Shown here: positions 26,083 to 36,007 of the stretch, piece by piece
How positions within the stretch are numbered: the first letter of the stretch is position 1
How the letters are laid out: every line of letters starts with the position of its first letter
NCBI GenBank assembly: GCA_017305555.1
Contig: JAFKKM010000032.1
Span: 1-64,000, forward strand
Direction of reading: 5' to 3'
Source: Hyphomicrobiales bacterium
GTDB taxonomy: Bacteria; Pseudomonadota; Alphaproteobacteria; Rhizobiales; Xanthobacteraceae
Length of the DNA: 64,000 nucleotides
Made by a program: the position numbers and the translations under genes
Notes under the pieces: model-generated
What the model was told of the DNA's origin: nothing
The model's input: only the letters and a program-made list of their open reading frames with translations
Databases searched by the model: none

Positions 26083-27615
26083 ATGACCGACATTCTGGAA
26101 TCTCTCGAGGCGCGGCGCGCCGGTGCGAAACTCGGCGGCGGCGAAAAGCGCATCGAGGCGCAGCACAAGCGCGGCAAGCTGACCGCGCGGGAGCGCATCG
26201 AAGTGCTGCTCGACAAGGGCTCGTTCGAGGAATTCGACATGTTCGTCGAGCATCGTTCGACCGAGTTCGGCATGGAGAAGACCAAGGTTCCGGGCGACGG
26301 CGTCGTCACCGGCTGGGGCACCGTCAACGGTCGCAAGGTGTTCGTATTCGCGAAGGACTTCACGGTGTTCGGCGGCTCGCTGTCGGAGACGCATGCCCTG
26401 AAGATCACCAAGTTGCAGGACATGGCAATGAAGGCGCGGGCGCCGATCATCGGCCTTTACGATGCGGGCGGCGCGCGCATTCAGGAAGGCGTCGCGGCGC
26501 TGGCGGGCTACTCCTACGTGTTCCGTCGCAACGTGCAGGCCTCAGGCGTCATTCCGCAGATCAGCGTCATCATGGGGCCGTGCGCGGGCGGTGACGTCTA
26601 TTCGCCGGCGATGACCGACTTCATCTTCATGGTGAAGGGCACCAGCTACATGTTCGTCACCGGTCCCGACGTGGTGAAGACCGTGACCAACGAGGTGGTC
26701 ACGGCGGAAGAACTCGGCGGCGCGTCGGTGCACGCGACAAAGTCATCGATTGCCGACGGCGCGTTCGACAACGACGTCGAGACGCTGTTGCAGATGCGCC
26801 GGCTGTTGAACTTCCTGCCGTCGAACAATTCCGACGGCGTGCCGGAGTGGCCGAGCTTCGACGACATCGAACGCGTCGACAACTCGCTCGACACGCTGAT
26901 CCCCGACAATCCGAACATGCCCTACGACATCAAGGAGCTGATCCTGAAGGTCGTGGACGAGGGCGACTTCTTCGAACTGGCCCCGACCTTCGCCAAGAAC
27001 ATCGTCACCGGCTTCGGCCGCGTTGCCGGGCGTACGGTCGGCTTCGTCGCCAACCAGCCGATGGTGCTGGCCGGCGTGCTCGACAGCGATGCTTCACGGA
27101 AAGCCGCGCGCTTCGTGCGGTTCTGCGACGCGTTCAACATTCCGATCGTGACCTTTGTCGACGTGCCGGGCTTCCTGCCGGGCACCGCGCAGGAATACGG
27201 CGGGTTGATCAAGCACGGCGCGAAGCTGCTGTTTGCCTACTCGCAATGCACCGTGCCGCTTGTGACCGTGATCACCCGCAAGGCCTATGGCGGTGCGTTC
27301 GACGTGATGGCCTCGAAGGAGATCGGCGCCGACATGAACTACGCCTGGCCCACGGCGCAGATTGCGGTGATGGGCGCCAAGGGCGCGGTGGAGATCATCT
27401 TCCGTCAGGATATCGGCGACGCGGAGAAGATCGCAGCGCGTACGAAAGAATACGAGGATCGTTTCCTGTCGCCGTTCGTCGCCGCCGAGCGCGGCTATAT
27501 CGACGACGTCATCATGCCGCATTCGACCCGCCGCCGCATCGCCCGCGCGCTCGCCATGCTGCGCGACAAGAAGGTCGAGATCCCGGCGAAGAAGCACGAC
27601 AACCTGCCGCTGTAA
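26083..27615 (+). CDS. pccB: propionyl-CoA carboxylase beta subunit
   Basis: The 510-residue protein is a carboxyltransferase of the acyl-CoA carboxylase family. It transfers CO2 from carboxybiotin to propionyl-CoA, giving methylmalonyl-CoA. Visible family features are the N-terminal [33 protein letters not shown], the two carboxyltransferase domains with the acyl-CoA oxyanion-hole glycines ([12 protein letters not shown], about 126-137; AYGGAFDVM, about 405-413), and [21 protein letters not shown]. Substrate choice for propionyl- rather than acetyl-CoA is inferred from overall resemblance. The matching alpha subunit is at 52568, not adjacent. The small gene at 27627 follows 11 bases later. 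Confidence 0.93.
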   Translation: MTDILESLEARRAGAKLGGGEKRIEAQHKRGKLTARERIEVLLDKGSFEEFDMFVEHRSTEFGMEKTKVPGDGVVTGWGTVNGRKVFVFAKDFTVFGGSLSETHALKITKLQDMAMKARAPIIGLYDAGGARIQEGVAALAGYSYVFRRNVQASGVIPQISVIMGPCAGGDVYSPAMTDFIFMVKGTSYMFVTGPDVVKTVTNEVVTAEELGGASVHATKSSIADGAFDNDVETLLQMRRLLNFLPSNNSDGVPEWPSFDDIERVDNSLDTLIPDNPNMPYDIKELILKVVDEGDFFELAPTFAKNIVTGFGRVAGRTVGFVANQPMVLAGVLDSDASRKAARFVRFCDAFNIPIVTFVDVPGFLPGTAQEYGGLIKHGAKLLFAYSQCTVPLVTVITRKAYGGAFDVMASKEIGADMNYAWPTAQIAVMGAKGAVEIIFRQDIGDAEKIAARTKEYEDRFLSPFVAAERGYIDDVIMPHSTRRRIARALAMLRDKKVEIPAKKHDNLPL

Positions 27616-27626
27616 GGAGAGGGCGA

Positions 27627-27953
27627 ATGCCGCGGCACACTTTCATCGTTCGCTCAGTCGTTGCGGATGAAAGCAAGCGCGCGGCGTTCGACGCGTGGTA
27701 CTCACGCGAGCATCTGCCGGACGCGATCAAGTCGTTCGGCGTCGAGACGGCCTGGCGCTACTGGAGCAAGACCGATCCGTCGGTTCATTCCGCGATGTAT
27801 CAGTTCGATGATCTTACTTCGCTCGAGGCGGCCGTCGGCGGTACGGAAATGAAGCGGTTGATCGCCGATTTCGATCGCGACTGGCCGGACGTCAAACGCT
27901 CGCGCGAGATTCTGGCGTTGGCGGAGGAATATCCCGCCAAGGCGTCGTCCTGA
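27627..27953 (+). CDS. small alpha/beta-barrel-like hypothetical protein
   Basis: A 108-residue protein whose pattern (HTFIVRSVVADESKRAAFDAWYSREHLPD, then later AMYQFDD and a closing helix) resembles a ferredoxin-like dimeric alpha/beta-barrel fold such as EthD or Dabb proteins. No catalytic residues can be named. AAGGAGAGGG precedes the ATG, and it follows pccB by 11 bases, so it is probably in the pccB operon. A terminator lies 38 bases downstream. Confidence 0.75.
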   Translation: MPRHTFIVRSVVADESKRAAFDAWYSREHLPDAIKSFGVETAWRYWSKTDPSVHSAMYQFDDLTSLEAAVGGTEMKRLIADFDRDWPDVKRSREILALAEEYPAKASS

Positions 27954-27989
27954 CGGCGCGACCGCGCGCATTCAATCCGGTCATAATGA

Positions 27990-28021
27990 CAAAGCCCCGC
28001 ATGACGCGGGGCTTTGCTTTT
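27990..28021 (+). terminator. rho-independent terminator after the pccB operon
   Basis: The perfect stem AAAGCCCCGC / GCGGGGCTTT (loop ATGAC) is followed by GCTTTT. It also lies 16 bases from the end of the converging minus-strand gene and may act for both. Confidence 0.85.
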
Positions 28022-28037
28022 GAGGTCGCTATCCGGC

Positions 28038-28307
28038 TTAGCGCCAGCAGCGGCCGTGACGCCAGAACATACCGGGTGGGCAGCGGCGGGCGGGGCGGAC
28101 GTAGCGCGGCGGCACAACGACAACGCGGCCACGGTTGACGCGGCAGCGGCCATACGCGCCGCGATGGAAGCCCGGGCCGCAGCCGCCGGCGACCTGGATG
28201 ATGTCGCCCTGCGTGGCGGGGGCGACGGGGGCGAGCGGGGCGGCGTTGGCGATGCCGAGGCCGAACATCGTGCCGGCGACGAGAGCGGCTGCGAATATCG
28301 TTTTCAT
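28038..28307 (-). CDS. small secreted GCG_CRPN-type protein
   Basis: The 89-residue protein has a signal peptide (1-22, ending ANA) and the segment GCGPGFHRGAYGRCRVN (about 42-58), which resembles the GCG_CRPN prefix domain found in many small secreted Rhizobiales proteins. The C-terminus is Arg-, Pro- and Cys-rich (RPARRCPPGMFWRHGRCWR). Its function is unknown. GAGGAG precedes the ATG at 28307. Confidence 0.8.
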   Translation of the reverse strand: MKTIFAAALVAGTMFGLGIANAAPLAPVAPATQGDIIQVAGGCGPGFHRGAYGRCRVNRGRVVVVPPRYVRPARRCPPGMFWRHGRCWR

Positions 28308-28540
28308 GGGTGTCTCCTCTGGTGGCGTATCCACCTGATAACGGCGATCCTAGGCGCGCGTTCCTGACTGTAAGCTGAATGGATCGGTGTTGCGGAAGGC
28401 CCGCGCTGGCCGTGCCTCCAACGCCGAATTCAGCCGGCGGCGAGGTGCATGATCTTGCGCGGCTGGGACGCGGGGCTACGATCCGTAAACCCGATTCAGG
28501 GGCTATCGCCCATGGTGGCCGATCCGGGTGCGAGAGGGTC

Positions 28541-29173
28541 ATGCAGCATAGCGATATGGTTCTTCATGTGCTGTCGATCGTGGCATATGTGGCCGAAGCC
28601 ATGACGGCGGCGCTCGCTGCCGGCCGGCGCAGCATGGACTGGATGGGCGTCGCGCTGCTCGGCTGCGTCACAGCGCTTGGCGGCGGTTCGGTGCGCGACG
28701 TTCTGCTCGGGCATCACCCGCTGTCATGGGTCGCGCATCCGTGGCTGCTCGGGCTCACCGCCATTTCGGCCCTGCTGACCATCGCGGTCGCGCGCTTCAT
28801 GTATCGGCTGCGTATGACCTTCCTCGTGCTCGATGCCATCGGGCTCGTGGTGTTCACCATTCTCGGCTGCGATATTGCGCTGACGATGCAGGTGCCGCTT
28901 CTGATCGTCATCGTTTCCGGCATGATCACCGGCTGCGTCGGCGGCGTGCTGCGCGATGTGCTGTGCAATGACGTGCCGCTGTTGTTTCGCAGCGAGCTTT
29001 ACGCCAGCGTCTCGGTGGTGGTCGGGATCATCTATGTCGGTGGCGTCTGGTTGCAGCTCAACCACGACCTCGTGGTGCTGGTGACGCTGGCGATCGGGCT
29101 GACGTTCCGGCTGCTGGCCATCGCCTTCAAATGGGAAATGCCGAAATTCGTCTACGACGCGGATCTGCACTGA
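28541..29173 (+). CDS. TRIC-type trimeric intracellular cation channel family protein
   Basis: A 210-residue inner-membrane protein with seven hydrophobic segments and a duplicated pattern: LGGGSVRDVLLG (about 47-58) and GCVGGVLRDVLC (about 130-141). These repeated glycine/RD motifs in two three-helix halves are typical of the UPF0126/TRIC family, which includes potassium-selective channels. AGAGGG precedes the ATG at 28541. Open frame upstream exists, but it does not look like membrane protein. Confidence 0.88.
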   Translation: MQHSDMVLHVLSIVAYVAEAMTAALAAGRRSMDWMGVALLGCVTALGGGSVRDVLLGHHPLSWVAHPWLLGLTAISALLTIAVARFMYRLRMTFLVLDAIGLVVFTILGCDIALTMQVPLLIVIVSGMITGCVGGVLRDVLCNDVPLLFRSELYASVSVVVGIIYVGGVWLQLNHDLVVLVTLAIGLTFRLLAIAFKWEMPKFVYDADLH

Positions 29174-29250
29174 CGGCGGCATGAAACCACAGTTCGGCTG
29201 GGGCCGAAGCATGGCGGTCGGCCGGCATGGTGTGATGCGGAAACTCCCGG

Positions 29251-29297
29251 AGCATGATCGCGATAAGTGGAAGCCGGTTTTCGGAAAAGGTCATGCT
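29251..29297. repeat. palindromic repeat family C (AGCATGAT...TCATGCT)
   Basis: AGCATGATC and GGTCATGCT form the outer arms, with GTGGAAGCCGGTTTTCGG between. The sequence is like a common intergenic palindrome of Bradyrhizobiaceae. Only one copy was seen in this window. Confidence 0.7.
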
Positions 29298-29366
29298 CAA
29301 ATAGAAGATGAGCGACAGGTCTGATTCAACGCAGTTGGATCAGACCTTAGAGAAGGAAGGCAAGCG

Positions 29367-30188
29367 ATGTCAGTCTCGATTTCAGAAAAGCGCGTGACGT
29401 TCCGGCGATTGCATCAAAGCGGCTGTTTCGTGATCCCGAATCCGTGGGACGTCGGCAGCGCCCGCGCGTTGCAGCACCTCGGTTACAAGGCACTGGCCTC
29501 GACCAGTGCCGGCTACGCCTGGTCGACCGGGCGGCCCGACAACAAGGTAACCTGCGACGACGTGATCGATCACCTCACGCAGCTTTGCGGTGCGGTCGAT
29601 CTGCCGGTCAACGCTGATTTCGAGGGCGGTTTTGCCGACGCGCCGGAAGGCGTGGCGGCGAACGTGACGCGCGCGATTGCGACCGGCGTTGCCGGATTGT
29701 CCATCGAGGATTCCACCGGCGACAAGGCGAAGCCGCTCTACGACCGTTCGCTGGCGATCGAGCGCATCGCCGCGTCGCGCGCGGCCATCGACGCCAGCGG
29801 CGCGGACGTCATGCTGGTCGGGCGCTGCGAGAGCTTCTTCGTCGGTCAGCCCGATCTCGATCTGGTGCTGGACCGCATCGTCGCTTACGCCGACGCCGGC
29901 GCGGACTGTCTCTATGCACCGGGCATTCGGACAAAAGAGCAGGTATCTGCTGTGGTGAAGGCGGTGCATCCGAAGCCGGTCAATCTCTTGATCGGCTGGC
30001 CGGGCGGATTGACGGTGCGTGAAGCCGCCGATCTCGGCGTGCGCCGCATCAGCATCGGTGGGGCCATGGCGCGCGTCGCGTGGGGCGCTTTCATGCGCAG
30101 CGCGAACGACATCCTCGACAACGGATCGTTCGATTCGTTTGCGGAGGGATATCCTGGCGCCGAGCTGAACAAGATGTTCGGCGTCTGA
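29367..30188 (+). CDS. isocitrate lyase/PEP mutase superfamily protein
   Basis: A 273-residue TIM-barrel enzyme. It has the Mg-binding NADFEGGF (82-89), the conserved SIEDS (112-116), VGRCESFF and a C-terminal GGAMARV segment, all typical of the PEP mutase/isocitrate lyase superfamily. The KKCGH motif of true isocitrate lyase is absent, so carbon-carbon or carbon-phosphorus bond cleavage of a small 2-oxo acid is the best family-level guess. AAGGAAGG precedes the ATG. It is a single-gene unit with a hairpin after it. A second superfamily member lies at 54596. Confidence 0.85.
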   Translation: MSVSISEKRVTFRRLHQSGCFVIPNPWDVGSARALQHLGYKALASTSAGYAWSTGRPDNKVTCDDVIDHLTQLCGAVDLPVNADFEGGFADAPEGVAANVTRAIATGVAGLSIEDSTGDKAKPLYDRSLAIERIAASRAAIDASGADVMLVGRCESFFVGQPDLDLVLDRIVAYADAGADCLYAPGIRTKEQVSAVVKAVHPKPVNLLIGWPGGLTVREAADLGVRRISIGGAMARVAWGAFMRSANDILDNGSFDSFAEGYPGAELNKMFGV

Positions 30189-30200
30189 GAAAAACAGCCG

Positions 30201-30227
30201 GCGGGATGCATCGCCGATGCATCCCGC
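30201..30227. terminator. bidirectional stem-loop between converging genes
   Basis: A perfect 13-base inverted repeat, GCGGGATGCATCG / CGATGCATCCCGC, with a single-base loop. It lies between a plus-strand gene ending at 30188 and a minus-strand gene ending at 30259. No T-run follows on the plus strand. Confidence 0.6.
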
Positions 30228-30258
30228 TCCGAATATTTCTTGCTGTTGCTATCCGCGC

Positions 30259-30696
30259 TTACTGCTTCGCCTTGCTGCCGTCGCTTGCCGGCGGCGGCGA
30301 CGATTGCGGTTGGGCCGGTGCCGCGCCGGTAGTCGTGCCCGGCTGGTTGTTATACGGCGTCACGTCGCGAACGCCCGGCGCCACCGGCGGCTTGCTCTGC
30401 TCGGCCATGTTGCGGTCGGCCTTCGGCGTCGATTGCGGCGCGGTGGTTTGCGCCGTCGGCGTAGTGGTGCCGGTGGTTGCTGTCGTCGTCGTTTCGCTGT
30501 TGTTCAGGCCATAAAACACCGCGCCGAGGATCACCGCCGCGGCGACGGCATACAGAGCGATGCGCGTGCCGCTCGCGGGGCCTTCAGCCATTTCAGGATC
30601 GGCTTGCAACTCGTTGTCGAGGGGCCGCGCGTCGCGAAGTGGCTCATTGCCGACGGCGGGGCGGAACGGGTCGTTCGGGTCACGTTCGTTGGCCAT
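30259..30696 (-). CDS. single-pass membrane protein with Thr/Pro-rich tail
   Basis: A 145-residue protein: an acidic, charged N-terminus (1-45), one transmembrane helix (about 48-67, RIALYAVAAAVILGAVFYGL) and a periplasmic low-complexity tail rich in Thr, Pro, Ala and Gln. GGAG lies ten bases before the ATG at 30696. No domain is recognised; such proteins are common as lineage-specific genes in Bradyrhizobiaceae. It is a single-gene unit. Confidence 0.7.
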   Translation of the reverse strand: MANERDPNDPFRPAVGNEPLRDARPLDNELQADPEMAEGPASGTRIALYAVAAAVILGAVFYGLNNSETTTTATTGTTTPTAQTTAPQSTPKADRNMAEQSKPPVAPGVRDVTPYNNQPGTTTGAAPAQPQSSPPPASDGSKAKQ

Positions 30697-31247
30697 GGAA
30701 ATAGCGCTCCTTCTGTCTACGCGGGTCAATTCGTCAGGCGCGGCACAGTTCCTGAGGAACTTCCGAAAGCGAATGATGGGCGTGGGCAATGCGCGCAACG
30801 GACCGTTTTCGCACTGCAATAACGGCTGTTCGTGACAGCAGCTTCCCTATGCCGCGAAGGGCATGGGAGACCAGCAATTCGCGCATGGGACAATCTCGTT
30901 GCGCGAGGGCGGTCGTGTCGTCCGGTCTTCGCGATCGCGAATCGCAGCCGGTTGTTACCGCGTGTGCTCCTTAGTCCGGCGAGAAAACATCGACGAGAGC
31001 CGCTTTGCCTGCGTATGCGGAAAAGATCGTCAAATCAGGCGGAAATCTCGTTGAAGAAAATGTTCGCCAAACGACATCTTTCAAAACGATGTCGGGCTTT
31101 CCGGACATGAAATTGTGATCTGCACACGCGGCGCGCCGCGGTTGAGATTTGTGATGCACTGACGTCGAAAAGCGACGTAGACTGGTTCTAAAGCAGTTGC
31201 CACCACATCGATAAGAAACACCCTTGCGGGTGCAAAAAGAGGGCGGA
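30697..31247. other. 551-base intergenic region before the oxidoreductase gene
   Basis: No supported gene was found. Short open frames occur on both strands but have no ribosome-binding site or recognised product. The region must hold the promoters of the minus-strand membrane protein gene and of the oxidoreductase at 31248; no clear -35/-10 pair or operator could be assigned. It has a somewhat lower G+C content than its surroundings. Confidence 0.6.
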
Positions 31248-34200
31248 ATGGGAATCAACCAAGGTCCGATCAGTCTCGATCAGAAGTACACCCAGGAATC
31301 GGGACATATCTTCCTCACGGGCATTCAGGCGCTGGTTCGGCTGCCGATGGCCCAGATCCGGCGCGACCGCGCGGCCGGTTTGAACACCGCGGGCTTCGTC
31401 ACCGGTTATCGCGGCTCGCCGCTCGGTGGTTACGATCAGCAGTTGATGGCGGCGCGCAAGCACCTCGAGCAGTACAACGTCAAATTCCAGCCCGGCGTAA
31501 ATGAAGACCTCGCGGCCACCGCGATCTGGGGTTCGCAGCAGCTCAATCTCTCGCCCGGCGCCAAGCACGACGGCATCGTCGGCATCTGGTACGGCAAGGG
31601 CCCCGGCGTCGATCGTTGCGGCGACGTCTTCCGACACGGCAATGCGGCCGGCTCGGCCAAGAACGGCGGCGTGCTCTGTCTTGCGGGTGACGACCACGGC
31701 GCGAAATCCTCGACGGTGCCGCATCAGTCGGACCACGCTTTCATCTCGGCGCTGATGCCGTATCTCTATCCGTCGAGCATTCATGAAATGATCCAGATGG
31801 GTCTGCTCGGCATTGCGATGTCGCGCTACTCCGGCTGCTGGGTCGGCATGAAGGTGATCACCGAGACGGTGGAGACCACCGCGGAGATCAACCTCGCCGA
31901 CGAACTGACGCCGTTCGTGATTCCGACCGATTTCGAGATGCCGCCGGGCGGCCTCAACCTGCGCTGGCCCGACGACCGTTATGAGCAGGATCGCCGGCTG
32001 CAAGACTACAAAGCTTTCGCCGCGATCGCCTTCGCCCGCGCCAACAAGATCAACCGCATCACCATGGATTCGCCGAACGCGCGCTTCGGCATCATGGCGT
32101 CGGGCAAAAGCTACGAGGATGTGCGGCAGGCGCTGCGCGAACTCGGCATCACCGAACAGGTGGCAGCGCGCATCGGCTTGCGGCTCTACAAGATTGGGAT
32201 GCCGTGGCCGCTGGAGCCGGAAGGCGTGCGACAGTTCGCGGTTGGCTTGCAGGAAATCTTCATCGTCGAGGAACGCCGCGAGATCGTCGAGAACCAGGTC
32301 AAGCAGGAGTTGTTCAACTGGCGCGACGATGTACGTCCGCGCATCATCGGCAAGATGGACGATCACGACAAGCGCTTCCTGCCGTTCGCGGAAGAGCTGA
32401 GCGTGGCATCGGTCGCGACCTCGCTGGCGGATCGTCTGCTGGCGATGGAGATTGATCCCGAAATCGCGGCGTTGATCCGCGCCAAGGCCGATTGGTTCCA
32501 CGGCCGTTCGGCCTCGCAGGTGCAGCCGGCGGTGCCGATCGCGCGCACGCCGTATTTCTGCTCGGGCTGCCCGCACAACACGTCGACCAAGGTGCCGGAA
32601 GGCAGCCGCGCGATGGCCGGCATCGGCTGTCACTTCATGTCGCTGTGGATGGATCGCAACACCGAGACGTTCACGCACATGGGCGGCGAGGGCGTTACCT
32701 GGGTCGGCATCGCGCCGTTCACGAATGAGAAGCATGTGTTCGCCAATCTCGGCGACGGCACTTACTTCCATTCGGGCAGCCTTGCGATCCGGCAGGCGGT
32801 CGCCTCCAAGGCCAATATCACCTACAAGATTCTCTACAACGACGCTGTCGCCATGACCGGCGGCCAACGTCACGATGGCGACCTGTCGCCGCAGCAGATC
32901 ACCTATCAGCTTCACAGCGAAGGCGTGCGCAACATCTATCTGGTGTCGGAGAATCCTGACGCCTATCCGCCGTCCGCCATCGCACCCGGCACCAAGACCG
33001 CGCATCGTGACGATCTCGATACGGTGATGAAGACCTTGCGCGAAACGCCCGGTTGCTCCGCCATCGTGTTCGTGCAGACCTGCGCCGCCGAGAAGCGCCG
33101 CCGCCGCAAGCGCGGCATCATGGAAGATCCGGCGCGCCGGGTGATGATCAATCCGGCAGTGTGCGAAGGCTGCGGCGATTGCTCGGTGCAGTCGAACTGC
33201 ATCTCGGTGGAGCCGCTGGAGACCGAACTCGGCCGCAAGCGCGCCATCAACCAGTCGAGCTGCAATAAGGATTATTCCTGCGTCAAAGGCTTCTGTCCGT
33301 CGTTCGTCAATATCGACGGTGGCAAGCCGCGCAAGCGCGCCGCGATGGATGTCACTGCGCTGATGGGCGATCTGCCGGAGCCGGCGTCGCGCCCGACGCT
33401 GGAGAAGCCGTACAACATCGCGGTGGGCGGCGTCGGCGGCACCGGCGTTCTGACCATCGGTGCGCTGCTCGGCATGGCTGCGCATATCGAGGGCAAGGCC
33501 AGCATGATCCTCGACATGTCGGGCCTCGCGCAGAAGGGCGGTGCGGTGCTGAGCCATGTGCGGCTGTCGCAGAACACCGACGACGTGAAGACCTCGCGGA
33601 TCGTCACCGGATCGGCCGATCTGTTGATCGCCGCCGATGAGGTGATGGCGATTTCCAAGGAGACGATTTCGCTGTGTGACTCCGGCCGCACCCACGGCGT
33701 GGTCAACACCCATCTCATTCCGATCGCCGACTTCATCCACAATCGCGACTTCGATTTCCAGAACCGCAAGGTCGATAGCGTGCTGCAAGGCGCGCTGACC
33801 AAGGACTCCGCATTCATGGATTTCACCAAGGTTGCGGAAGGGTTGCTGGGTGACGCCATCGCGACCAACATGATGATGATGGGTTATGCCTATCAACAGG
33901 GGCGGCTGCCTTTGTCGGCGCAATCGCTGCTGCAGGCCATCGAGATCAATGGCGTGTCGATCAAGATGAACACCCAGGCGTTCCAGTTGGGACGTTTGGC
34001 GGCGGCCGATCCGGCGCGGTTGGCGCAGATGATCAAGGGCAAGGACGAAGCGGCGGCGCCGAAAGCGCTCGACGCCATGTCGCTCGACGAGATTATCGCG
34101 CATCGCAGCCAGTTGCTGACCGATTACCAGAACGCGGGTCTTGCGAGCGCGTACCGCAAGGTGGTGGATCAGGTGAAGGCGGTCGCCAAGCAGCACGACT

Positions 34201-34742
34201 TCGGCGAAGCATTACCGCGCGCGGTGGCGATCAACTACGCCAAGCTGCTTGCCTACAAGGATGAGTACGAAGTGGCACGGCTCTACACCGATGGCCGCTT
34301 CCAGAAGATGCTGCGCGAGCAGTTCGAGGGCGATTACAAGATCAGCTTCAATCTCGCGCCGCCGATCCTGTCGTCCGAACTCGATACGCAAGGCCGACCG
34401 CTGAAGCGCGAATTCAGCGCGCGGATTCTTCCGCTGTTCCGGTTGCTGGCGAAGATGAAGGGGCTGCGCGGCACGCCGTTCGATGTCTTCGGCTACAACA
34501 AGGACCGCAAGATGGAGCGCGAACTGATCGCCGGCTACGAGCGCGATATCGAAACCGTATTGCGGCTGGTGTCGCCGGCGAACATCGATATCGCCGTCGA
34601 ACTGCTGTCGCTGCCGGATCGCATTCGCGGCTACGGGCCGGTGAAGGAGAAGGCGGTGAAGGAGGCCAAGGCGCGCTACGAGCAATTGGCCAAGGATCTG
34701 GTCAATCCGCCGCCGGTGACGCGCCAGATGGCGGCGGAGTAG
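31248..34742 (+). CDS. single-chain indolepyruvate ferredoxin oxidoreductase family protein
   Basis: The 1164-residue protein fuses the parts of a 2-oxoacid:ferredoxin oxidoreductase. In order: an N-terminal alpha-like domain, the CSGCPHNTST motif (about 438), the thiamine-diphosphate domain GIGCHFMSLWMDRNTETF (about 461-478), Cys-rich clusters VCEGCGDC (about 637) and CNKDYSCVKGFC that bind iron-sulphur centres, and a C-terminal gamma domain starting VGGVGGTGVLTIGALLG (about 725). These enzymes convert aryl or branched 2-oxo acids plus CoA to acyl-CoA, reducing ferredoxin. AGAGGGCGGA precedes the ATG. Genes for thiolase and hydratase follow, which supports a catabolic role. Confidence 0.92.
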   Translation: MGINQGPISLDQKYTQESGHIFLTGIQALVRLPMAQIRRDRAAGLNTAGFVTGYRGSPLGGYDQQLMAARKHLEQYNVKFQPGVNEDLAATAIWGSQQLNLSPGAKHDGIVGIWYGKGPGVDRCGDVFRHGNAAGSAKNGGVLCLAGDDHGAKSSTVPHQSDHAFISALMPYLYPSSIHEMIQMGLLGIAMSRYSGCWVGMKVITETVETTAEINLADELTPFVIPTDFEMPPGGLNLRWPDDRYEQDRRLQDYKAFAAIAFARANKINRITMDSPNARFGIMASGKSYEDVRQALRELGITEQVAARIGLRLYKIGMPWPLEPEGVRQFAVGLQEIFIVEERREIVENQVKQELFNWRDDVRPRIIGKMDDHDKRFLPFAEELSVASVATSLADRLLAMEIDPEIAALIRAKADWFHGRSASQVQPAVPIARTPYFCSGCPHNTSTKVPEGSRAMAGIGCHFMSLWMDRNTETFTHMGGEGVTWVGIAPFTNEKHVFANLGDGTYFHSGSLAIRQAVASKANITYKILYNDAVAMTGGQRHDGDLSPQQITYQLHSEGVRNIYLVSENPDAYPPSAIAPGTKTAHRDDLDTVMKTLRETPGCSAIVFVQTCAAEKRRRRKRGIMEDPARRVMINPAVCEGCGDCSVQSNCISVEPLETELGRKRAINQSSCNKDYSCVKGFCPSFVNIDGGKPRKRAAMDVTALMGDLPEPASRPTLEKPYNIAVGGVGGTGVLTIGALLGMAAHIEGKASMILDMSGLAQKGGAVLSHVRLSQNTDDVKTSRIVTGSADLLIAADEVMAISKETISLCDSGRTHGVVNTHLIPIADFIHNRDFDFQNRKVDSVLQGALTKDSAFMDFTKVAEGLLGDAIATNMMMMGYAYQQGRLPLSAQSLLQAIEINGVSIKMNTQAFQLGRLAAADPARLAQMIKGKDEAAAPKALDAMSLDEIIAHRSQLLTDYQNAGLASAYRKVVDQVKAVAKQHDFGEALPRAVAINYAKLLAYKDEYEVARLYTDGRFQKMLREQFEGDYKISFNLAPPILSSELDTQGRPLKREFSARILPLFRLLAKMKGLRGTPFDVFGYNKDRKMERELIAGYERDIETVLRLVSPANIDIAVELLSLPDRIRGYGPVKEKAVKEAKARYEQLAKDLVNPPPVTRQMAAE

Positions 34743-34849
34743 CCTTCGAATAGGCGGCGTCTCACGACGCGGAATATTTCCGCGCTTGCCAAGGCTGCGC
34801 AGACGGGCCAAAAAATCCGCTGGGGACAAAACGCCAGCGGAGACACCTT

Positions 34850-36007
34850 TTGACGATCAAGGGCCAAGCCTACATCGCCGGGATTTTTGAGCATCCCACC
34901 CGGCACGCACCCGATAAATCCACCGCGCAGCTGCACGCCGAAGTCGCCAAGGGCGCGATCGAGGATGCGGGGCTGACCATCGACGACGTCGACGGCTATT
35001 TCTGCGCGGGCGACGCGCCCGGCGGCGCGTGGCCGATGGTGGATTACCTCGGTTTCAACACCAAGAAACTGCGCCACATCGATTCCACCGAGACCGGCGG
35101 CTGTTCCTACATCATCCATATCGGCCACGCCGCCGAGGCGATCGCGGCGGGCAAATGCTCGATCGCACTGGTGACGCTGGCCGGCAAGCCCCGCACCAGC
35201 GTGATGCCGCCGCGCGCGGCCGGCGCGGAGGTGGATTTCGAGGCGGCTTACGGCGCCACGACTCACAACGCTTACGGCATGTGTGCCATGCGCCATATGC
35301 ACGACTACGGCACCACCAGCGAACAACTCGCCTGGATCAAGGTCGCGGCCTCGCATCACGCGCAATACAATCCGCACGCGATGCTGAAGGATGTCGTCAC
35401 CGTCGAGGACGTTGTCAACTCGCCGATGATTTCCGATCCGCTGCACCGGATGGATTGCTGCGTTGTCACCGATGGCGGCGGCGCGCTGATCGTCACCACG
35501 CCGGAGATCGCCAGGAGCCTGAAGAAGCCGCTGGTGCGATTGATCGGCCATGGCGAGGCGATGAAAGGGCCGCGCGGCGGCAAGGATCTCGACCTGACTT
35601 ATTCCGCTGGCGTGTGGTCCGGTCCGCGTGCGTTCGAGGAAGCGGGCGTGACGCCGAAAGATATCAAATACGCGTCGATTTATGACAGCTTCACCATCAC
35701 TGTGCTGATGCAGCTCGAAGACCTCGGCTTCTGCAAGAAGGGCGAGGGCGGCAAGTTCGTTGCCGACGGCAATCTGATTTCCGGCGTCGGCAAGCTGCCG
35801 TTCAACACTGATGGCGGTGGGCTGTGCAGCAACCATCCGGTCAATCGCGGTGGCATGACCAAGATTCTCGAAGCGGTGCGGCAGTTGCGGGGGGAAGCGC
35901 ATCCCAAAGTGCAGGTGCCGAATTGCGATCTCGCGCTGGTGCATGGCACCGGCGGTCTTCTCGGCGTGCGTCACGCCGCCTCAACTGCCGTTCTGGAGCG
36001 CGTGTGA
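34850..36007 (+). CDS. thiolase-like protein (SCP-x/Ltp2 type)
   Basis: The 385-residue protein has the fold pattern of thiolases of the SCP-x/lipid-transfer group: GYFCAGDAPGG (about 49-59), the active-site region ETGGCSYIIHIGHAAEAIAAG with Cys85 where thiolases have their nucleophile, NHPVNRGGMTKILEA and the closing HGTGGLLG. It starts with TTG at 34850, behind GGAG at 34839-34842. The stop overlaps the DUF35 gene by one base. In steroid side-chain degradation Ltp2-type thiolase-like proteins act as aldolases with a DUF35 partner (ChsH2), so either thiolytic or retro-aldol cleavage is possible. Confidence 0.85.
   Translation: MTIKGQAYIAGIFEHPTRHAPDKSTAQLHAEVAKGAIEDAGLTIDDVDGYFCAGDAPGGAWPMVDYLGFNTKKLRHIDSTETGGCSYIIHIGHAAEAIAAGKCSIALVTLAGKPRTSVMPPRAAGAEVDFEAAYGATTHNAYGMCAMRHMHDYGTTSEQLAWIKVAASHHAQYNPHAMLKDVVTVEDVVNSPMISDPLHRMDCCVVTDGGGALIVTTPEIARSLKKPLVRLIGHGEAMKGPRGGKDLDLTYSAGVWSGPRAFEEAGVTPKDIKYASIYDSFTITVLMQLEDLGFCKKGEGGKFVADGNLISGVGKLPFNTDGGGLCSNHPVNRGGMTKILEAVRQLRGEAHPKVQVPNCDLALVHGTGGLLGVRHAASTAVLERV

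Noticed and set aside
31188-34196. A long open frame of about 1000 codons on the minus strand opposite the indolepyruvate oxidoreductase gene.
   Set aside because: It is the antisense of a conserved, complete gene; its composition is what high-GC antisense frames give, and it has no ribosome-binding site or recognised domain.
34850-36007. Thiolase gene beginning further upstream.
   Set aside because: The TTG at 34850 has a GGAG site eight bases upstream and gives the expected length.
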